The notes beneath the pieces are model-generated. The model did no database searches. It worked only from the letters and a program-made list of their open reading frames with translations, and had not been told where the DNA came from. Positions 8,549-17,166 of a stretch of DNA of 64,000 nucleotides are shown here, piece after piece (within the stretch, counting starts at the first letter, position 1; the number at the start of each line of letters is the position of its first letter). A program made the position numbers and the translations under genes. The DNA comes from JBBDMW01 sp040878005 (GTDB taxonomy: Bacteria; Chloroflexota; Dehalococcoidia; Lucifugimonadales; Lucifugimonadaceae), in the NCBI GenBank assembly GCA_040878005.1, contig JBBDMW010000038.1:1-64000 (forward strand), in the 5' to 3' direction.

Positions 8549-9487
8549 ATGAGAATTGTGTTTTTCGGGTCGCCCATAGATGCCGCGCCGTCGCTGCGAG
8601 TGCTGCAAGAGGGCGGCCACGAGATCGCTTGCGTATATACGCAGCCTGACCGGCCAGCCGGCAGGGCCAGGGAGCCAGTACCGACGCCGGTGAGGCAGGC
8701 GGCAGTCGGCCTCGGAATCCCAACGAGGACGCCGAAGTCACTGAGAGATGAGTCTGTCCAGGCAGAACTCGCAAGCCTCAGCGCAGATGTGTTCGTGGTA
8801 GTGGCGTACGGCAGAATCCTCCCGCCGCCTGTGCTGGCCATGCCGAGGTTGGGGGTGCTGAATGTGCATCCGTCCATGCTGCCGCGCTATCGCGGCCCCA
8901 GCCCTGTGGCATCGGCGATCCTGGACGGAGCGAAGGCCACGGGTGTGACCATCATGCTGCTGGACGAAGGGATGGACACCGGGCCGATCCTGTTGCAGTC
9001 GGAGCCGGTGCCACTGCGCGGCGATGAGACTACGGGCGACCTGACGCGCAGGCTCTTCGAGATGGGCGTAGAGATGCTGCCCGGTGCCCTGGATGGTCTG
9101 GAGGCCGGAACCGTTCGCCCGCGGGAGCAGGATGATTCACAGGCCACGGTAACCCGGCTGCTGAGCCGGGAGGATGGCGCACTGGACTGGCGGCGGCCGG
9201 CAGAACACCTGGAGCGGATGGTGCGGGCACATGATCCCTGGCCCGGCACGCATACGAGTTGGAAAGGCAAAGGCCTCAAGGTGCTGGAGGCGCAGGTGGC
9301 AGTGGGCGACGCAGCGCCCGGCGGGCAGCCGGGGCGGGTGACGGTCCATAACGGCCGGATGTTTGTATCCGCCGGGGACGGTGCGCTGGAACTGCTGCGG
9401 GTTCAGCTGGAGGGGAGGCGGCCCGTCGACTCGGCTGAGTTCCTGCGCGGCTACCCCGAGGTCAACGGCAGTGTGCTGCCTTCCTGA
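8549..9487 (+). CDS. fmt: Methionyl-tRNA formyltransferase
   Basis: Formylates initiator Met-tRNA with 10-formyl-THF. It starts MRIVFFGSP, as the family does. The catalytic region LNVHPSMLPRYRGPSPV carries the Asn and His and is followed by the Asp loop GVTIMLLDEGMDTGPIL. A C-terminal OB-like domain follows. The length (312) is typical. ATG 8549 follows GATGAGG; the upstream in-frame extension is not conserved. The usual partner def (peptide deformylase) is not adjacent. Confidence 0.94.
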   Translation: MRIVFFGSPIDAAPSLRVLQEGGHEIACVYTQPDRPAGRAREPVPTPVRQAAVGLGIPTRTPKSLRDESVQAELASLSADVFVVVAYGRILPPPVLAMPRLGVLNVHPSMLPRYRGPSPVASAILDGAKATGVTIMLLDEGMDTGPILLQSEPVPLRGDETTGDLTRRLFEMGVEMLPGALDGLEAGTVRPREQDDSQATVTRLLSREDGALDWRRPAEHLERMVRAHDPWPGTHTSWKGKGLKVLEAQVAVGDAAPGGQPGRVTVHNGRMFVSAGDGALELLRVQLEGRRPVDSAEFLRGYPEVNGSVLPS

Positions 9488-9506
9488 CCGGTGATGACAT
9501 TGCGGC

Positions 9507-9812
9507 CTATGCTCCGCCAGGCAGGAACGGAGTGATGACCTTGATGTCTCTGTGTGCGAAGTGACTGCGGACGTGGTCGACGTTCTTCGTCCACCACTCT
9601 GAGCCGTACATGGCGGCTTCCTTACGCTCCAGGTCAGCCTGGTCCTCAAACGTGCGGATCCAGATGAACTTCGTCCGCTCCTCGTTGAGCCATGCGCTGT
9701 GAATGCCGATGCCGTGATCCTTGAGGAGCGGCACGATTTTCTCCTCGAACAGTTCGAGCCAGGACTCAACCATGCCCTTGTTGAGTGTGTATGTGCGCAG
9801 TTGGGCTATCAA
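9507..9812 (-). CDS. NIPSNAP-family protein
   Basis: A 101-residue alpha/beta-barrel monomer starting MIAQLRTYTLNKGMVESWLELF, read as YTL..G....W...F, the NIPSNAP pattern. FIWIRTFEDQADLERKE and YGSEWW follow, as expected. NIPSNAP domains form dimeric ferredoxin-like folds of uncertain function, often near catabolic genes. It converges on fmt with only 19 bases between the stops. Confidence 0.8.
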   Translation of the reverse strand: MIAQLRTYTLNKGMVESWLELFEEKIVPLLKDHGIGIHSAWLNEERTKFIWIRTFEDQADLERKEAAMYGSEWWTKNVDHVRSHFAHRDIKVITPFLPGGA

Positions 9813-10211
9813 GGGATCTCCTTCATCCGCTGAACAGGGTTAGTACCGGCTGCCCGGTCCAGGCAGGTTACCGGCTGAGAGGAGCATTTCAAAGCGGTTG
9901 GCTGGTGTTTTGTTCTTGCTCTGCTTTGAACAATGTAGTGGCTCAGCGACGGGCGAAGCGGATGCCTGCATGCGCACCGATGGCCCGGCGTGGATTCGTG
10001 GAGCCTGGCAAGCTTCACCAAGCCCAAAGCAACGACGATGGTGCGCATTCTCATCGCTTTGAAGTGAGCCCTTGATTCTGACGCGCCCATGGCCTGCATC
10101 ACCGGCTTTGCCACCGGCCAATGGACCATGCCGTTCCCCTGCGGTCCATCCATGCTGAGGCAGACCCTCGCCGTGGATATTATTCAACGCGACGATCCAT
10201 ACAGGAGAGTC
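9813..10211. other. Gene-free stretch
   Basis: About 400 bases. Frames on both strands exist but lack recognisable family features, convincing ribosome sites or normal codon bias. I see no RNA gene here. Confidence 0.4.
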
Positions 10212-10703
10212 TTAGTCTCCAGGCGGGCCCGTTCTGCTGTTAAAGAACAGCACCACGGCTGTAGCCACGGCTATGCCAATGATAGAGGCCCAAAGGAACG
10301 ACGAGGGCTCGATCCTCATGGGCGTGATTCCGCTCCAGGAGATCAATGCGATGACGACGTAGCCAACCGCAAGCCCTGCGGCGGTCTTGACGGCCTTGAA
10401 CGCCGCCACTCCTGTTTCCACGCCGCCACTCCTGAGGCGCCAGGAAATGTTCCAGACCACTCCGGCCACAGCGAGGGCCGCAACGGGGAAGAGCGCGAGG
10501 ATCGCAGGAACCGCCCGGTCGTCCTGGACCTGGCTGGCGAGGAAGGGCTGGGCGAACAGGTACACGACCAGGATTAGAACAAGGGCAACAAATGCGTCAC
10601 GGTACGCCAAGAGCCGGGCCAGGCGCTCCCGCTCATCTTCCTCACGCTTCTCCGCCTCCCGCCACTGGTTCCAATGCCGGTGAAGGTTTCTGAACATACT
10701 CAT
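10212..10703 (-). CDS. Membrane protein paired with an XRE regulator
   Basis: 163 residues. A charged amphipathic N-terminus (residues 1-30) is followed by four hydrophobic segments at about 34-54, 66-86, 105-125 and 135-155, ending in a short basic tail. I do not recognise the family. The start overlaps the stop of the upstream XRE gene in an ATGA junction. Small multi-span membrane proteins coupled to a short XRE regulator are common pairs in Gram-positives and Chloroflexi, where the regulator usually represses the pair. Confidence 0.65.
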   Translation of the reverse strand: MSMFRNLHRHWNQWREAEKREEDERERLARLLAYRDAFVALVLILVVYLFAQPFLASQVQDDRAVPAILALFPVAALAVAGVVWNISWRLRSGGVETGVAAFKAVKTAAGLAVGYVVIALISWSGITPMRIEPSSFLWASIIGIAVATAVVLFFNSRTGPPGD

Positions 10704-10984
10704 TGGGTGAATTCCTCCTTTCGTGATGCCTGCAATTGCACCTGGTGTTGCTTCAGTTCAGCCAGTGCTGTATCAGGCAAGGAGAACAGGCTCTCCATTG
10801 GCACACCCAGCAGGACCGACAACTTCAGGGCCAGGGAAGCCGAAGGGTTGTAGTTCCCTTGTTCAATGGAGCTAATGGTCTGGCGGCTGACGCTCACCGC
10901 CCGGGCAAGCTCTCCCTGTGTCAATCCGAACGCCCTGCGTGTGTCAGCAAGGCTGTTATGTAGTTCCGGAGTCGGCCTGCCCAT
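10700..10984 (-). CDS. Short XRE-family HTH regulator
   Basis: 94 residues. The HTH_3 domain lies at about residues 10-66: LADTRRAFGLTQGELARAVSVSR holds helices 1 to 2, QTISSIEQGNYNPSASLALKL the recognition helix onward, and LLGVPMESLFSL ends the fold. The C-terminal 25 residues are charged and may dimerise. It resembles small YgzD/DUF-type regulators next to membrane proteins. The ATGA overlap with the membrane protein indicates one operon. Its own promoter is likely in 10985-11161. Confidence 0.85.
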   Translation of the reverse strand: MGRPTPELHNSLADTRRAFGLTQGELARAVSVSRQTISSIEQGNYNPSASLALKLSVLLGVPMESLFSLPDTALAELKQHQVQLQASRKEEFTQ

Positions 10985-11161
10985 GTCGCGACAAGTTTAC
11001 TTGGCACGAATAGTGATGTCAAATAGATTTGTCAAAGGCAAACGGCGCTATCTTGTCGAGCCGGCTTAGAGAGCGAGCAGCACCGGGGTGGCGGCACAGG
11101 CCAGCTAACCTCCATGTCGTAGTTAAGAAGGGTTCTGGCATAGGGTTGCATGGCCAGAATG

Positions 11162-12778
11162 TCAGGCGTCGTACGGGGGGACCGCAAATGGACGAGTGAG
11201 AACTCCGATGGCCGTTTTCCATGCGGCGCAGCGAGGCATTGGCTCACCGTCCAGGAACCGATCGATGGCAGTGTGATACTCCTCTGCCCATGGGATGTGG
11301 GGATGTATCAACGCCATTGGGCAGGCATCCTCCGCTTCGTCAACCCGCCATCCGTCGGGCATCAACGGGAGGTCGGACACGCTCGTTATGCTGAGAACCC
11401 TCACGTCTGCCGGCAACGGGCGCGACATCAGCCTCTCAATGGCGCCCGCATCAGCCAGGAACTCACGCGCCAGTGGCGCAGCGGGATCGAAAGCGGTCGT
11501 TCCTCCGGGCCTTGGGAGGTTGGACAAAAGATAGGCAACTTCAGCCCCAACGCGCCCAGGGCCGTGATCGAGATCCGGCGGATAGCCGACTGGATTTGCC
11601 GGAAAGGTCCCGACCAGCACCAGGGCGGATATGCCGTGTGGATCGTTCTCAGCCAGGGCTTTCCACATGATCCACGCGGCCTGCGAGTGACCTGCGACCA
11701 CCACTGGCTCCGGCAGTTCGGCGGCCTGTTGAAGCAGGAATTCCACGAGCTCGTCCGATGGGCGGAGCGTGTCCCCAGGGAAGTACGGCGCACCCGTGCG
11801 AATGGGGCAGAAGCCGCTCTCTTGCGGCACACCATCGCCCGGCCCGGCATAGGAGTAGTAGTAGGTCTGTTCGCAGGTGAAGCCCAGGAGATGCGGGTTG
11901 GTCGAGAATATGACTCCCTGGCCGGAGCTTGAATCTACGCCGGACATTATCAGCAGCGAGTCGGGGCGTGTTTCTGCAGTTGGCGACGCATCTGGTGATT
12001 CTGACGCACCGGTGAGAAGGACAGCTGCCAGCGCCACAAAGGCGGCAAGAGTCCCGGTGGCGACGATCCGTCGTGGGACGCGCAGCCCCGGATTTGCCAC
12101 CAGGGCATTGGCCGCCACAAACGTGAGCGCCGCGGAAACCGGCACAAGGAGCACGGTGCCTACGGGTCCAGCCAGATCGGCAACTCCTCCCAGTATGATC
12201 AGCAGGCCAAGGTATGCGACGACTGTGCCTGCGCGGAGGCCGCTTTTCACTGAAATCAAGCTCTTTGGCAGGAACCCTGCATCTCTCATCCACGGCAGGG
12301 CCGCGAGCGCGATGAAAAATACGACCACACCGAGAAGCCCCACCCAGAATAGTGCGTAAAAGAGTGTGGCGCCTGCCGCGTACAGGAAGGTGGCCGCAAG
12401 CAGCCCCAGCGGCAGAGCCACGAGATAAAAACGGATGGCGAGGCTGATCCGTGCCCTGTCCAGTCCACCGAGCAGCAATGCCAGCACGGTGATTCGGACG
12501 GCTACCGATAGCACGAGGCCAATGATGAAGATGGGATAACTGGGCGCACGGGTGACCAGTATCCGCAGGTCTGTGAACTCAGCCATCGGTGGCAACGCCA
12601 CCATGTGGATGAGTCCCGGCCACCGCGGCAGGACACCCACGGCGGCAAGAATCATTACCACCATTGTCAGGGCCGCAAGCGGCCACGGGGAGACCGGGAA
12701 CCTACGGGCCAGGGCCAGCAGGCTGCTGGCTATCATGTCGCGGCCGCGCAGACGTGCAGAACTGCGGCGCTGATCCAC
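11162..12778 (-). CDS. Membrane-anchored alpha/beta hydrolase
   Basis: 538 residues. The N-terminal half has about seven hydrophobic segments (roughly residues 33-250). The C-terminal half is an alpha/beta hydrolase domain with nucleophile elbow VVAGHSQAAW, and a late His in ALIHPHIPW that could complete the triad. The catalytic domain follows the last membrane segment after a Ser/Pro-rich linker, so it probably faces outside. Substrate is unknown; esterase or thioesterase activity is possible. Conserved Cys residues (FTCEQ, GFCPI) could form an extracytoplasmic disulfide. Confidence 0.75.
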   Translation of the reverse strand: MDQRRSSARLRGRDMIASSLLALARRFPVSPWPLAALTMVVMILAAVGVLPRWPGLIHMVALPPMAEFTDLRILVTRAPSYPIFIIGLVLSVAVRITVLALLLGGLDRARISLAIRFYLVALPLGLLAATFLYAAGATLFYALFWVGLLGVVVFFIALAALPWMRDAGFLPKSLISVKSGLRAGTVVAYLGLLIILGGVADLAGPVGTVLLVPVSAALTFVAANALVANPGLRVPRRIVATGTLAAFVALAAVLLTGASESPDASPTAETRPDSLLIMSGVDSSSGQGVIFSTNPHLLGFTCEQTYYYSYAGPGDGVPQESGFCPIRTGAPYFPGDTLRPSDELVEFLLQQAAELPEPVVVAGHSQAAWIMWKALAENDPHGISALVLVGTFPANPVGYPPDLDHGPGRVGAEVAYLLSNLPRPGGTTAFDPAAPLAREFLADAGAIERLMSRPLPADVRVLSITSVSDLPLMPDGWRVDEAEDACPMALIHPHIPWAEEYHTAIDRFLDGEPMPRCAAWKTAIGVLTRPFAVPPYDA

Positions 12779-13067
12779 TTTGCCGGCCCCGCCCCGGCTG
12801 GACAGCGGCAGTTTCCGGTCGCTGTGTCATACCCTGGCTGTGGTGAGAAGTCACCGGGCGCCATACGCGTCCTCCCCAGACCTCAACCTACCCCGGGACG
12901 CACTGGCCGTTCACAACACTTTTGTATGACAGCCGACATCATGAACTGCACAGGCACTGCAGGCGTGGCAGAGTGGTGCGTGGGTCTACAGTGAGGACTG
13001 TGTTCCCGCCTCCGAGGGGGTGACGAAAGTGGGGTGGGATGGCAGGCGGCATGATCCGCTGCCTGTG

Positions 13068-13505
13068 TCACTCGCGCTCTATTATCACCACAGGGATCTC
13101 CCTGTCAGTCTTCTCCTGGTAGCTTTCGTAATTCGGGAAGAGGGACGCCATTTTGCGCCACAGCGCTGGTTTCTCATCAGGGGTCGCCGTGCGGGCGCGG
13201 CCGGTGAATCGTTCTGCGCCAACCTGGACTTCGACACGCGGCTCGTCAACAAGATTCAGGTACCACGATGGGTGGTTCGGCGCGCCGCCCTTGGAGGCGA
13301 CCACGACGTAGCGGTCCCCGTCCTGGCCGTAAATCAGCGCTGTGCGGCGCAGCTTGCCGGACTTCCGGCCGCGCGTGGTGAGCAGCAGGGTGGTGACGCC
13401 TCTCCACTCGTGGCCGCGCTCGCCGTCAGTCTCGATGTACTCACGGACATGATCGGCCACCCATTCGGTGGGGCTATCCAGGACCTCTTCTTCGTGCTGT
13501 GACAT
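13068..13505 (-). CDS. Deazaflavin-dependent nitroreductase (Ddn/DUF385) family protein
   Basis: 145 residues of split-barrel fold. Family hallmarks are LLLTTRGRKSGKLRRTALIYG followed by VASKGGAPNHPSWYLNL and VEVQVGAERFTGRAR. This pattern is the cofactor F420-binding Ddn family of Mycobacterium and Chloroflexi, acting on quinones or nitro compounds. Its presence suggests the organism makes or imports F420, but no F420 biosynthesis gene is in the window. It lies just downstream of ffh on the same strand (28-base gap). Confidence 0.88.
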   Translation of the reverse strand: MSQHEEEVLDSPTEWVADHVREYIETDGERGHEWRGVTTLLLTTRGRKSGKLRRTALIYGQDGDRYVVVASKGGAPNHPSWYLNLVDEPRVEVQVGAERFTGRARTATPDEKPALWRKMASLFPNYESYQEKTDREIPVVIIERE

Positions 13506-13533
13506 ATCTCTCCTGTACCCGCGTCCAGCGGGG

Positions 13534-14874
13534 CTAGTTCTTGTTGAGCATTCCCATGAGCTGGCGCTGGCCCTTGCCGGTCGACAGGCTCTTCATCATT
13601 TTCTGCATCTGGGTGAACTGGTTCAGCAGCTGGTTTACCTGTGCGGGAGACGTGCCGCTGCCGTCCGATATGCGCTTGCGACGCCCGCCGTTGATGAGTT
13701 TCGGGTTTGCCCGCTCAGCCGGCGTCATCGAGAGGATAATCGCCTCAACCTGCGCCATTTTGCGCTCGTCCAGGTCCTTCGGGTTGATCTTGCCGCGGAG
13801 GGCATTCATACCGGGAACCATGCCAAGGACGTCTGCAAGGGGACCCATCTTCTTGAGGCTCTGGAACTGCTGGAGCATGTCGTTCAGGTCGAACTGGTTC
13901 CTGCGGAGCTTTTGCTCAAGAATCTTCGATTGCTCTTCATCGAACTGACCCTGTGCCTTCTCAATCAGCGTCTCGACGTCACCCATGCCGAGGATGCGCG
14001 ACGCGAGCCGGTCCGGGTGGTACTCCTCCAGGGCGTCGGCCTTTTCACCCATGCCAATGAACTTGATCGGCCTGCCTGTGACAGACCGCATGGAGAGGGC
14101 TGCACCACCGCGGGCGTCGCCGTCCATCTTCGTGAGAATCAGGCCGGATATGCCGATGCGCTCGTGGAACTCCGTACCGGAGCGCACGGCGTCCTGGCCT
14201 GTCATGGCGTCCACTACGAGCAGCGTCTCGACTGGATGCGTGGTGTCTCGGATCTCCTCAAGCTCGGCCATCAGGTCATCATCAATGTGCAGGCGGCCGG
14301 CGGTGTCCAGGATCAGCCAGTGGATGTTGTCCTGTGCGGCCTTCTTTACCGCGTTCTGCGCCACTTTGACCGGCGTTGAGGTGTGCGGGTCTTCGTGGTA
14401 CACGGGGATGTCCAACTGCCTGCCAAGCTGCACAAGCTGGTCGATGGCCGCCGGGCGCTGGAGGTCGCATGCGGCCAGCATGACCGGCTGCTTTTCGCGG
14501 CGCAGCCTGAGCGCCAGCTTTGCCGCCGTGGTGGTCTTGCCGGAGCCCTGGAGGCCCACCAGCATTACGATGCTGGGCGCCTTTTCGGACCGCTCAAGGC
14601 CCACAGCCTCACCGCCCAGGATCTCCGTGAGCTCTTCCTGGACGACCTTGACCACGGTCTGGCCGGGGGTCAGGGACGAGAAGACTTTCTGGTCTATGGC
14701 GCGCTCTTTGACCGCAGCCACGAAGGAGCGGGCGACCTTGAAGTCGACGTCTGCCTCAAGCAGCGCCAGCCGCACCTCCCGGAGCGCGGTGTCAATGTCT
14801 TTATCGGAGAGCGTCCCCTTGCCGGATAGCTGGGAGAAGACGCCGCCGAGTTTGTCAGAGAGTGATTCAAACAT
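13534..14874 (-). CDS. ffh: Signal recognition particle GTPase Ffh
   Basis: 446 residues: N domain 1-100, G domain with P-loop VGLQGSGKTTTAAKL at about 106-120, DTAGRLHID, the TKMDGDARGG box, then the Met-rich M domain ending GKGQRQLMGMLNKN. It binds 4.5S RNA and targets nascent membrane proteins. The start is at MFESLSDKL, as in the family. No SRP RNA was recognised next to it. Confidence 0.95.
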   Translation of the reverse strand: MFESLSDKLGGVFSQLSGKGTLSDKDIDTALREVRLALLEADVDFKVARSFVAAVKERAIDQKVFSSLTPGQTVVKVVQEELTEILGGEAVGLERSEKAPSIVMLVGLQGSGKTTTAAKLALRLRREKQPVMLAACDLQRPAAIDQLVQLGRQLDIPVYHEDPHTSTPVKVAQNAVKKAAQDNIHWLILDTAGRLHIDDDLMAELEEIRDTTHPVETLLVVDAMTGQDAVRSGTEFHERIGISGLILTKMDGDARGGAALSMRSVTGRPIKFIGMGEKADALEEYHPDRLASRILGMGDVETLIEKAQGQFDEEQSKILEQKLRRNQFDLNDMLQQFQSLKKMGPLADVLGMVPGMNALRGKINPKDLDERKMAQVEAIILSMTPAERANPKLINGGRRKRISDGSGTSPAQVNQLLNQFTQMQKMMKSLSTGKGQRQLMGMLNKN

Positions 14875-15111
14875 ACTGGCTCAATGCTAACAGTGGATGT
14901 TGGCTGTACTAAGGGTAATGTGCCACAGGCGAGGGTTGCGTGATGTGGCCATGATAAGTGTTACGCCCGGCAGCGCATAAGTATGTCTGCGCGCTGGGGG
15001 TCGTGGTGCGAGCTTCCCCTGCCCCTCTATTTCAATGTATAGGACATATGTTCGGTCTGTCAAGGGGTGATGGAGGGTGATTTTTGGGTAGGGTGCGTGG
15101 GGTTGGCGGTG

Positions 15112-15216
15112 TGGCCGCCTCTGGCGGCCATGTGCCTCCCGTCCACACCGGGTCTCTGGTTTGTACTTGCTTCGCTTCGGACAGTGTGGCGGCTCGGGTG
15201 TTCGGTCGAGACGACA
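15112..15216 (+). repeat. Composite dispersed repeat, copy 1
   Basis: TGGCCGCC, 3 bases, GGCGGCCA (15112-15130) is followed 15 bases later by CACCGGGTCTCT and, after a spacer, TTCGGTCGAGACGACA. Copy 3 (52338-52403, minus) has the same hairpin, the same 15-base spacing and the same GTCTC...GAGAC block. The spacer inside this copy is about 40 bases longer. Confidence 0.75.
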
Positions 15217-15318
15217 TGGTGGTGGGTAGTTGGAGGTTTGGATGCGCGAGGAGAGATCCTTCGCTTTGCTTCAGGATGACACTGTGGTGGTGGGTGTTCC
15301 GCTGGTGGTTGGAGTTGG

Positions 15319-15353
15319 TTGCCCAGGAGGGCTGCCACGCAGGGCCGCCCCTA
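15319..15353 (-). repeat. Degenerate GTAG-headed REP-like element
   Basis: On the minus strand GTAG is followed by GGGCGGCCCTGCGTGGCAG and then CCC. This resembles the hairpin at 1247-1270 but has an imperfect stem. Confidence 0.45.
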
Positions 15354-15408
15354 CCATGTCGTGGTGGCAAGCGTGACGTAGTGGCCGTCGGGAGTTGGCA
15401 GAACTGGG

Positions 15409-15426
15409 TTCCCGCCTGCGCGGGAA
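15409..15426. repeat. Short palindromic repeat hairpin
   Basis: TTCCCGC, loop CTGC, GCGGGAA: a perfect 7-bp stem. Hairpins of this sequence type (TTCCCGC..GCGGGAA) are dispersed extragenic palindromes in many bacteria. Confidence 0.5.
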
Positions 15427-15448
15427 AGACTGTTTGGCGGTTGGATTG

Positions 15449-15512
<64 letters not shown>

Positions 15513-15522
15513 GACCCCGCCG

Positions 15523-15555
15523 CACCGGGTCTCTCCGCTCCGGTCGAGACGACAT
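15523..15555 (+). repeat. Dispersed GTCTC/GAGAC repeat, copy 2
   Basis: CACCGGGTCTCTCCGCTCC then GGTCGAGACGACA. It matches the copy at 52338-52370 (minus) at about 29 of 32 bases. The GTCTC and GAGAC arms can pair. It lies directly after the C-run. Confidence 0.7.
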
Positions 15556-15575
15556 CGCGGTAGCGGCTCCGCTGG

Positions 15576-16271
15576 TCAGGCACGTGGGGGGTCGCCGGGG
15601 CCGTGTATTGCGGGCAAGGTCGACGGCACCTGGAGGCGTGCCGCGGTCAGGGCCTGCACGGCTTCTGCGCTCCAGCCGGGCGCAACTTCTCGCAGCACGA
15701 GGCCGCCGCCGGGGGCGACGTCTATGACCGCGATGTCGGTGACTATCTGCGTAACGCACGCCTCGCCGGTGAGCGGGTAGGCGCAGGTCTCGACTATCTT
15801 CGGGTTGCCGCGGCGGTCGGTGTGCTCCATGGCCACGATGACCTTTTTCGCGCCTACAGCCAGGTCCATTGCGCCGCCGATGCTCCCGATGCCGCGTGAA
15901 GGTATTAGCCAGTTGGCAAGATCGCCGTTCTCGGCCACCTGGAGCGCGCCCAGCACTGTGATGTCTATGTGGCCGCCGCGGATCATGTTGAACGCTTCGA
16001 CCGAGTCGAAGAACGACATGCCGGGCACCGGCTCCAGGAACTGCCCGCCGGCGTTCATGATGTCCGGGTTGCCGTCGCCGTCGGCTGCTATGCGACCGCA
16101 GCCCAGCATGCCGGTTTCCGCCTGGTAGATGATCTGGACGCCCCCAGGCACAAAGTCAGAGCACATGGTGGGGATGCCGATGCCCAGGTTTACCACTGCG
16201 CCATCGGGTAGTTCCTGCGCCACGCGGCTGGCGATGGCGCGCCGGTCGAGGCGGGGTGCGGGATCGATCAT
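15576..16271 (-). CDS. 3-oxoacid CoA-transferase, subunit B
   Basis: 231 residues. NLGIGIPTM and the catalytic Glu52 in YQAETGMLG mark the beta subunit of family I CoA-transferases (ScoB/PcaJ/AtoA type). The Glu forms the covalent glutamyl-CoA intermediate. GGAMDLAVGAKKVIVAMEH and TGEACVTQIVTDIAV are also typical. It moves CoA between succinyl-CoA and a 3-oxoacid such as acetoacetate or 3-oxoadipate; the substrate cannot be set from sequence. It is coupled to subunit A by an ATGA overlap. Confidence 0.92.
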   Translation of the reverse strand: MIDPAPRLDRRAIASRVAQELPDGAVVNLGIGIPTMCSDFVPGGVQIIYQAETGMLGCGRIAADGDGNPDIMNAGGQFLEPVPGMSFFDSVEAFNMIRGGHIDITVLGALQVAENGDLANWLIPSRGIGSIGGAMDLAVGAKKVIVAMEHTDRRGNPKIVETCAYPLTGEACVTQIVTDIAVIDVAPGGGLVLREVAPGWSAEAVQALTAARLQVPSTLPAIHGPGDPPRA

Positions 16272-16999
16272 GGCAGGGGATCTCCGGGAACCCGCTCCAC
16301 AACCCTGTCGACGTACACGGCGGGCGTGCCAACGCGCTCAGGGTCAATGCAGCCCGGCTCCACGATGTGGTCCACTTCGGCGATCGTGACCGCTGCGGCC
16401 GTGGCCATTGCCGGGTTGAAGGCGCGCGACGTGCCGACGTAGCGCAGGTTGCCCAGCGTGTCAGCCTCGTGTGCCCGCACCAGCGCATAGTCGGCGGGAA
16501 GGGCCAACTCCAGCAGGTACGGCCTGCCGCCGAACTCACGCACCTCTTTGCCCTCGGCGGCCGGGGTGCCGACGCCCGTGGGGGTGTAGAAGGCCGGGAT
16601 GCCCGCGCCTGCCGAGCGGATTCTCTCTATGAGCGTCCCCTGGGGCACGATCTCCACCTCGACTTCGCCGCGGTTGAATGCGTGCTCTATGGCGTTGGGC
16701 GACGATACAGAGCCGGGCACCGGGAATGAGCAGATCATCTTGCGGACCAGGCCGGTTTCTATGAGCACGTTGTGGTCTATCGGCTCCATGCCGTGGGGCC
16801 AGCCGTAGCCCGTTGGCGCCGAGATTCCCGCCACGTTGGCTATGAGAGTGAGGCCGCGCGCCCCGTGGTCCCGCAGGGCGAGCATGAGCCGGGTGGGAAG
16901 CCCGCCCGCGCCGCCGAAACCGCCGATCATCACGGACGCACCGTCCGGGATGTCGGCTACAGCTTCGGCAAAAGAGTTGACCTTCTTGTTGACTGGCAC
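16268..16999 (-). CDS. 3-oxoacid CoA-transferase, subunit A
   Basis: 243 residues. The N-terminal signature DGASVMIGGFGGAGGLPT binds CoA. LTLIANVAG, LIERIRSAGAGIPAFYTPTG and TAAAVTIAEVDHIVEPG are standard in the alpha subunit. It forms the heteromeric enzyme with the downstream B subunit. The first gene of this two-gene operon is divergent from the rhamnonate-dehydratase-like cluster, which suggests a shared control region at 17000-17166. Confidence 0.92.
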   Translation of the reverse strand: MPVNKKVNSFAEAVADIPDGASVMIGGFGGAGGLPTRLMLALRDHGARGLTLIANVAGISAPTGYGWPHGMEPIDHNVLIETGLVRKMICSFPVPGSVSSPNAIEHAFNRGEVEVEIVPQGTLIERIRSAGAGIPAFYTPTGVGTPAAEGKEVREFGGRPYLLELALPADYALVRAHEADTLGNLRYVGTSRAFNPAMATAAAVTIAEVDHIVEPGCIDPERVGTPAVYVDRVVERVPGDPLP

Positions 17000-17166
17000 G
17001 GCGAGATTTTAGCGTGAAGCTGCGCGGTGGGGGTTGTGTTGGGCGGCATTTGGCCTGCCAAGGCGTTTGCACTGGCCCATCCCGGCGGGCGGGGATACAC
17101 TCTCGCCACCGCGCCGCTGACACCGTCGGCCGCAGCGGAGATTCGGACCAAGGAGAACATGCAGGC

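Noticed and set aside
9840..10187. 115-codon minus frame upstream of the NIPSNAP gene
   Set aside because: Composition unlike proteins and competing frames equally open; high-G+C chance frame.
12940..13020. tRNA-like segment
   Set aside because: No cloverleaf could be formed; no GTTC-type T loop with a pairing acceptor.
13534..14379. Long plus-strand frames opposite ffh
   Set aside because: Antisense shadows of a strongly conserved gene in high-G+C DNA.
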